Assembly: GCF_003122365.1 (NCBI RefSeq)
Contig: NZ_CP029254.1
Span: forward strand, 4,049,001-4,113,000
DNA length: 64,000 nt
From: Streptomyces spongiicola
GTDB lineage: Bacteria > Actinomycetota > Actinomycetes > Streptomycetales > Streptomycetaceae
Reading direction: 5' to 3'
Made by a program: the position numbers and the translations under genes. This document shows, one piece after another, positions 63,037 through 64,000 of this stretch (position 1 is the stretch's first letter; the number at the start of each line of letters is the position of its first letter). Below the pieces are notes generated by a model that made no database searches, was not told the origin of the DNA, and saw nothing but the letters and a program-made list of their open reading frames with translations.

Positions 63037-63890
63037 ACGCCGACCCGTCCCCCACGGCCAGGGCAGCCGCCGACCCGTCCTCCACGGCCAAGGCGGCCGC
63101 CGACCCGTCCTCCACGGCCAAGGCGGCCGCCGACCCGCATCCGCTTCCGGTGCTCTCCCCGTCGCGTACCCTCGCCACCGCCGCCCGCGTACTTCGGCAG
63201 CTGCGGCACGACCCCCGCTCGATCGCCCTGATGCTCCTGGTGCCGTGCCTGATGCTCTTCCTGCTGCGCTACGTCTTCGACGGCAGCCCGCAGACCTTCG
63301 ACGCCATCGGCGCCTCGCTGCTCGGCATCTTCCCGCTGATCACGATGTTCCTGATCACCTCGATCGCCACCCTGCGCGAGCGCACCTCCGGCACCCTCGA
63401 ACGCCTGCTCGCCATGCCCCTGGGGAAAGCCGACCTGATAGCGGGCTACGCACTCGCCTTCGGCCTGCTCGCCGTCGTCCAGTCCGCCCTGGCGACCGGG
63501 CTCTCGGTCTGGTTCCTCGGCCTCGACGTCGCCGGCTCGGCCTGGCTGCTGCTGCTGGTGGCGCTGCTGGACGCACTGCTCGGCACGGCTCTCGGCCTGT
63601 TCGTCTCCGCCTTCGCCGCATCCGAGTTCCAGGCCGTCCAGTTCATGCCTGCCGTGATCTTCCCCCAGCTCCTCCTCTGCGGTCTCTTCGCCCCCCGCGA
63701 CACCATGCAGCCCGTCCTCGAGGGCCTCTCGGACGTGCTGCCCATGTCGTACGCCGTGGACGGCATGAACGAGGTACTCCGGCGCACCGACGTCACCGCC
63801 GACTTCGTCCGCGACGTACTCGTCGTCTCCGCCTGTGCGCTCCTCGTCCTCCTCCTCGGCGCGGCCACGCTCCGCCGCCGCACCGCGTGA
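63033..63890 (+). CDS. ABC-2 type transporter permease
   Basis: A 285-residue permease with six hydrophobic helices from about residue 62 on. The core is LRERTSGTLERLLAMPLGKA, the conserved ABC-2 coupling helix region, and later LCGLFAPRDTMQPVLEGLSD then VLPMSYAVDGMNEV. The N-terminal about 38 residues are three copies of a ten-residue repeat (AAADPSSTAK-like) from a 30-bp DNA repeat (63041-63130). It is coupled to the ATPase by ATGA. Confidence 0.93.
   Translation: MNADPSPTARAAADPSSTAKAAADPSSTAKAAADPHPLPVLSPSRTLATAARVLRQLRHDPRSIALMLLVPCLMLFLLRYVFDGSPQTFDAIGASLLGIFPLITMFLITSIATLRERTSGTLERLLAMPLGKADLIAGYALAFGLLAVVQSALATGLSVWFLGLDVAGSAWLLLLVALLDALLGTALGLFVSAFAASEFQAVQFMPAVIFPQLLLCGLFAPRDTMQPVLEGLSDVLPMSYAVDGMNEVLRRTDVTADFVRDVLVVSACALLVLLLGAATLRRRTA
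63041..63130 (+). repeat. 30-bp x3 coding tandem repeat
   Basis: Two perfect and one slightly diverged copies of a 30-bp unit in frame with the permease gene, encoding Pro-Ser-Ser-Thr-Ala-Lys-Ala-Ala-Ala-Asp. The repeat number can change without a frameshift. Confidence 0.92.
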
Positions 63891-64000
63891 CCGCCCCTCG
63901 GACGGCGCCGACACCGCGGCGGGCCCGGTGCGAGGATGTCCCTGTCCGTGAAAACCCGGGAGCGACCGGTCACGGACCCGGACGGACCCGGACGGACCCC
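63891..64000. other. Right edge, no gene seen
   Basis: 110 bases after the permease stop, ending in GGACCCGGAC-type repeats cut by the window edge. Confidence 0.6.

Overview
The window is a stretch of chromosomal core from a Streptomyces or very close relative. GC is very high with strong G/C third-codon bias, GTG starts and ATGA/GTGA gene overlaps are common, and several leaderless promoters are visible. It carries streptomycete hallmarks: sigE-cseA-cseB-cseC, lsr2 beside clpC, disA-radA, an orphan nuoD, and the tilS-hpt-ftsH-folE / folP-folB-folK block. Gene order agrees with what I remember of the S. coelicolor SCO3345-SCO3410 region.

Layout. 1-12.1 kb: a partial ThrE-type exporter and ppa (minus); a DacB carboxypeptidase, a zincin, tilS, hpt, ftsH and folE (plus); then the minus-strand folate operon folP-NTF2-like-folB-folK-DUF3180. 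12.2-12.45 kb: a decayed lysyltransferase (MprF/LysX-like) fragment. 12.7-16.5 kb: a four-gene osmoprotectant-type ABC importer with its ATPase divergent from the permeases and binding protein. 16.7-23.4 kb: a coiled-coil membrane protein, orphan nuoD with a NDUFAF7/MidA-type methyltransferase upstream, and a NarL-type two-component pair. 23.8-30.9 kb: a threonine-aldolase-like enzyme, then the tightly overlapped cofactor operon (PanG-like reductase)-panC-nadB-nadC-coaX, feeding CoA and NAD synthesis. 31.3-37.4 kb: small proteins, a BlaI-type repressor, N-acetylglutamate synthase, lsr2, a primase/polymerase-like remnant domain, and clpC. 37.6-44.6 kb: a second DacB, an M23 peptidase, and the cseC-cseB-cseA-sigE cell-envelope stress operon. 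44.8-51.4 kb: mutY, a mobile-element graveyard (IS982-type transposase and TnpB remnants in a broken alpha/beta hydrolase gene), disA and radA. 51.7-64 kb: a sigma-like/BACON membrane protein, a Cys-rich protein, Ppx/GppA, a sugar-phosphate isomerase with a TetR regulator, ilvD, a small membrane protein, an NADH-dehydrogenase-like flavoprotein, and an ABC exporter whose start codon lies inside a perfect 15-bp-arm palindrome.

Themes. Envelope maintenance recurs: two PBP4-class enzymes, the M23 peptidase and the SigE system. So do proteostasis (FtsH, ClpC with a candidate ClgR box), cofactor synthesis (folate, pantothenate/CoA, NAD) and genome integrity (MutY, DisA, RadA, Lsr2). Intergenic regions are unusually rich in short perfect tandem repeats (7-19 bp units). 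No rRNA, tRNA, CRISPR array or prophage was found. I did not recognise a wholly new multi-gene system. The most interesting leads are the NuoD-methyltransferase pair, the nested TnpB/IS982 wreck with a surviving omega-RNA-like end, a DevR/DosR-like double box in a gene-free gap, and the palindrome over the ABC exporter start.
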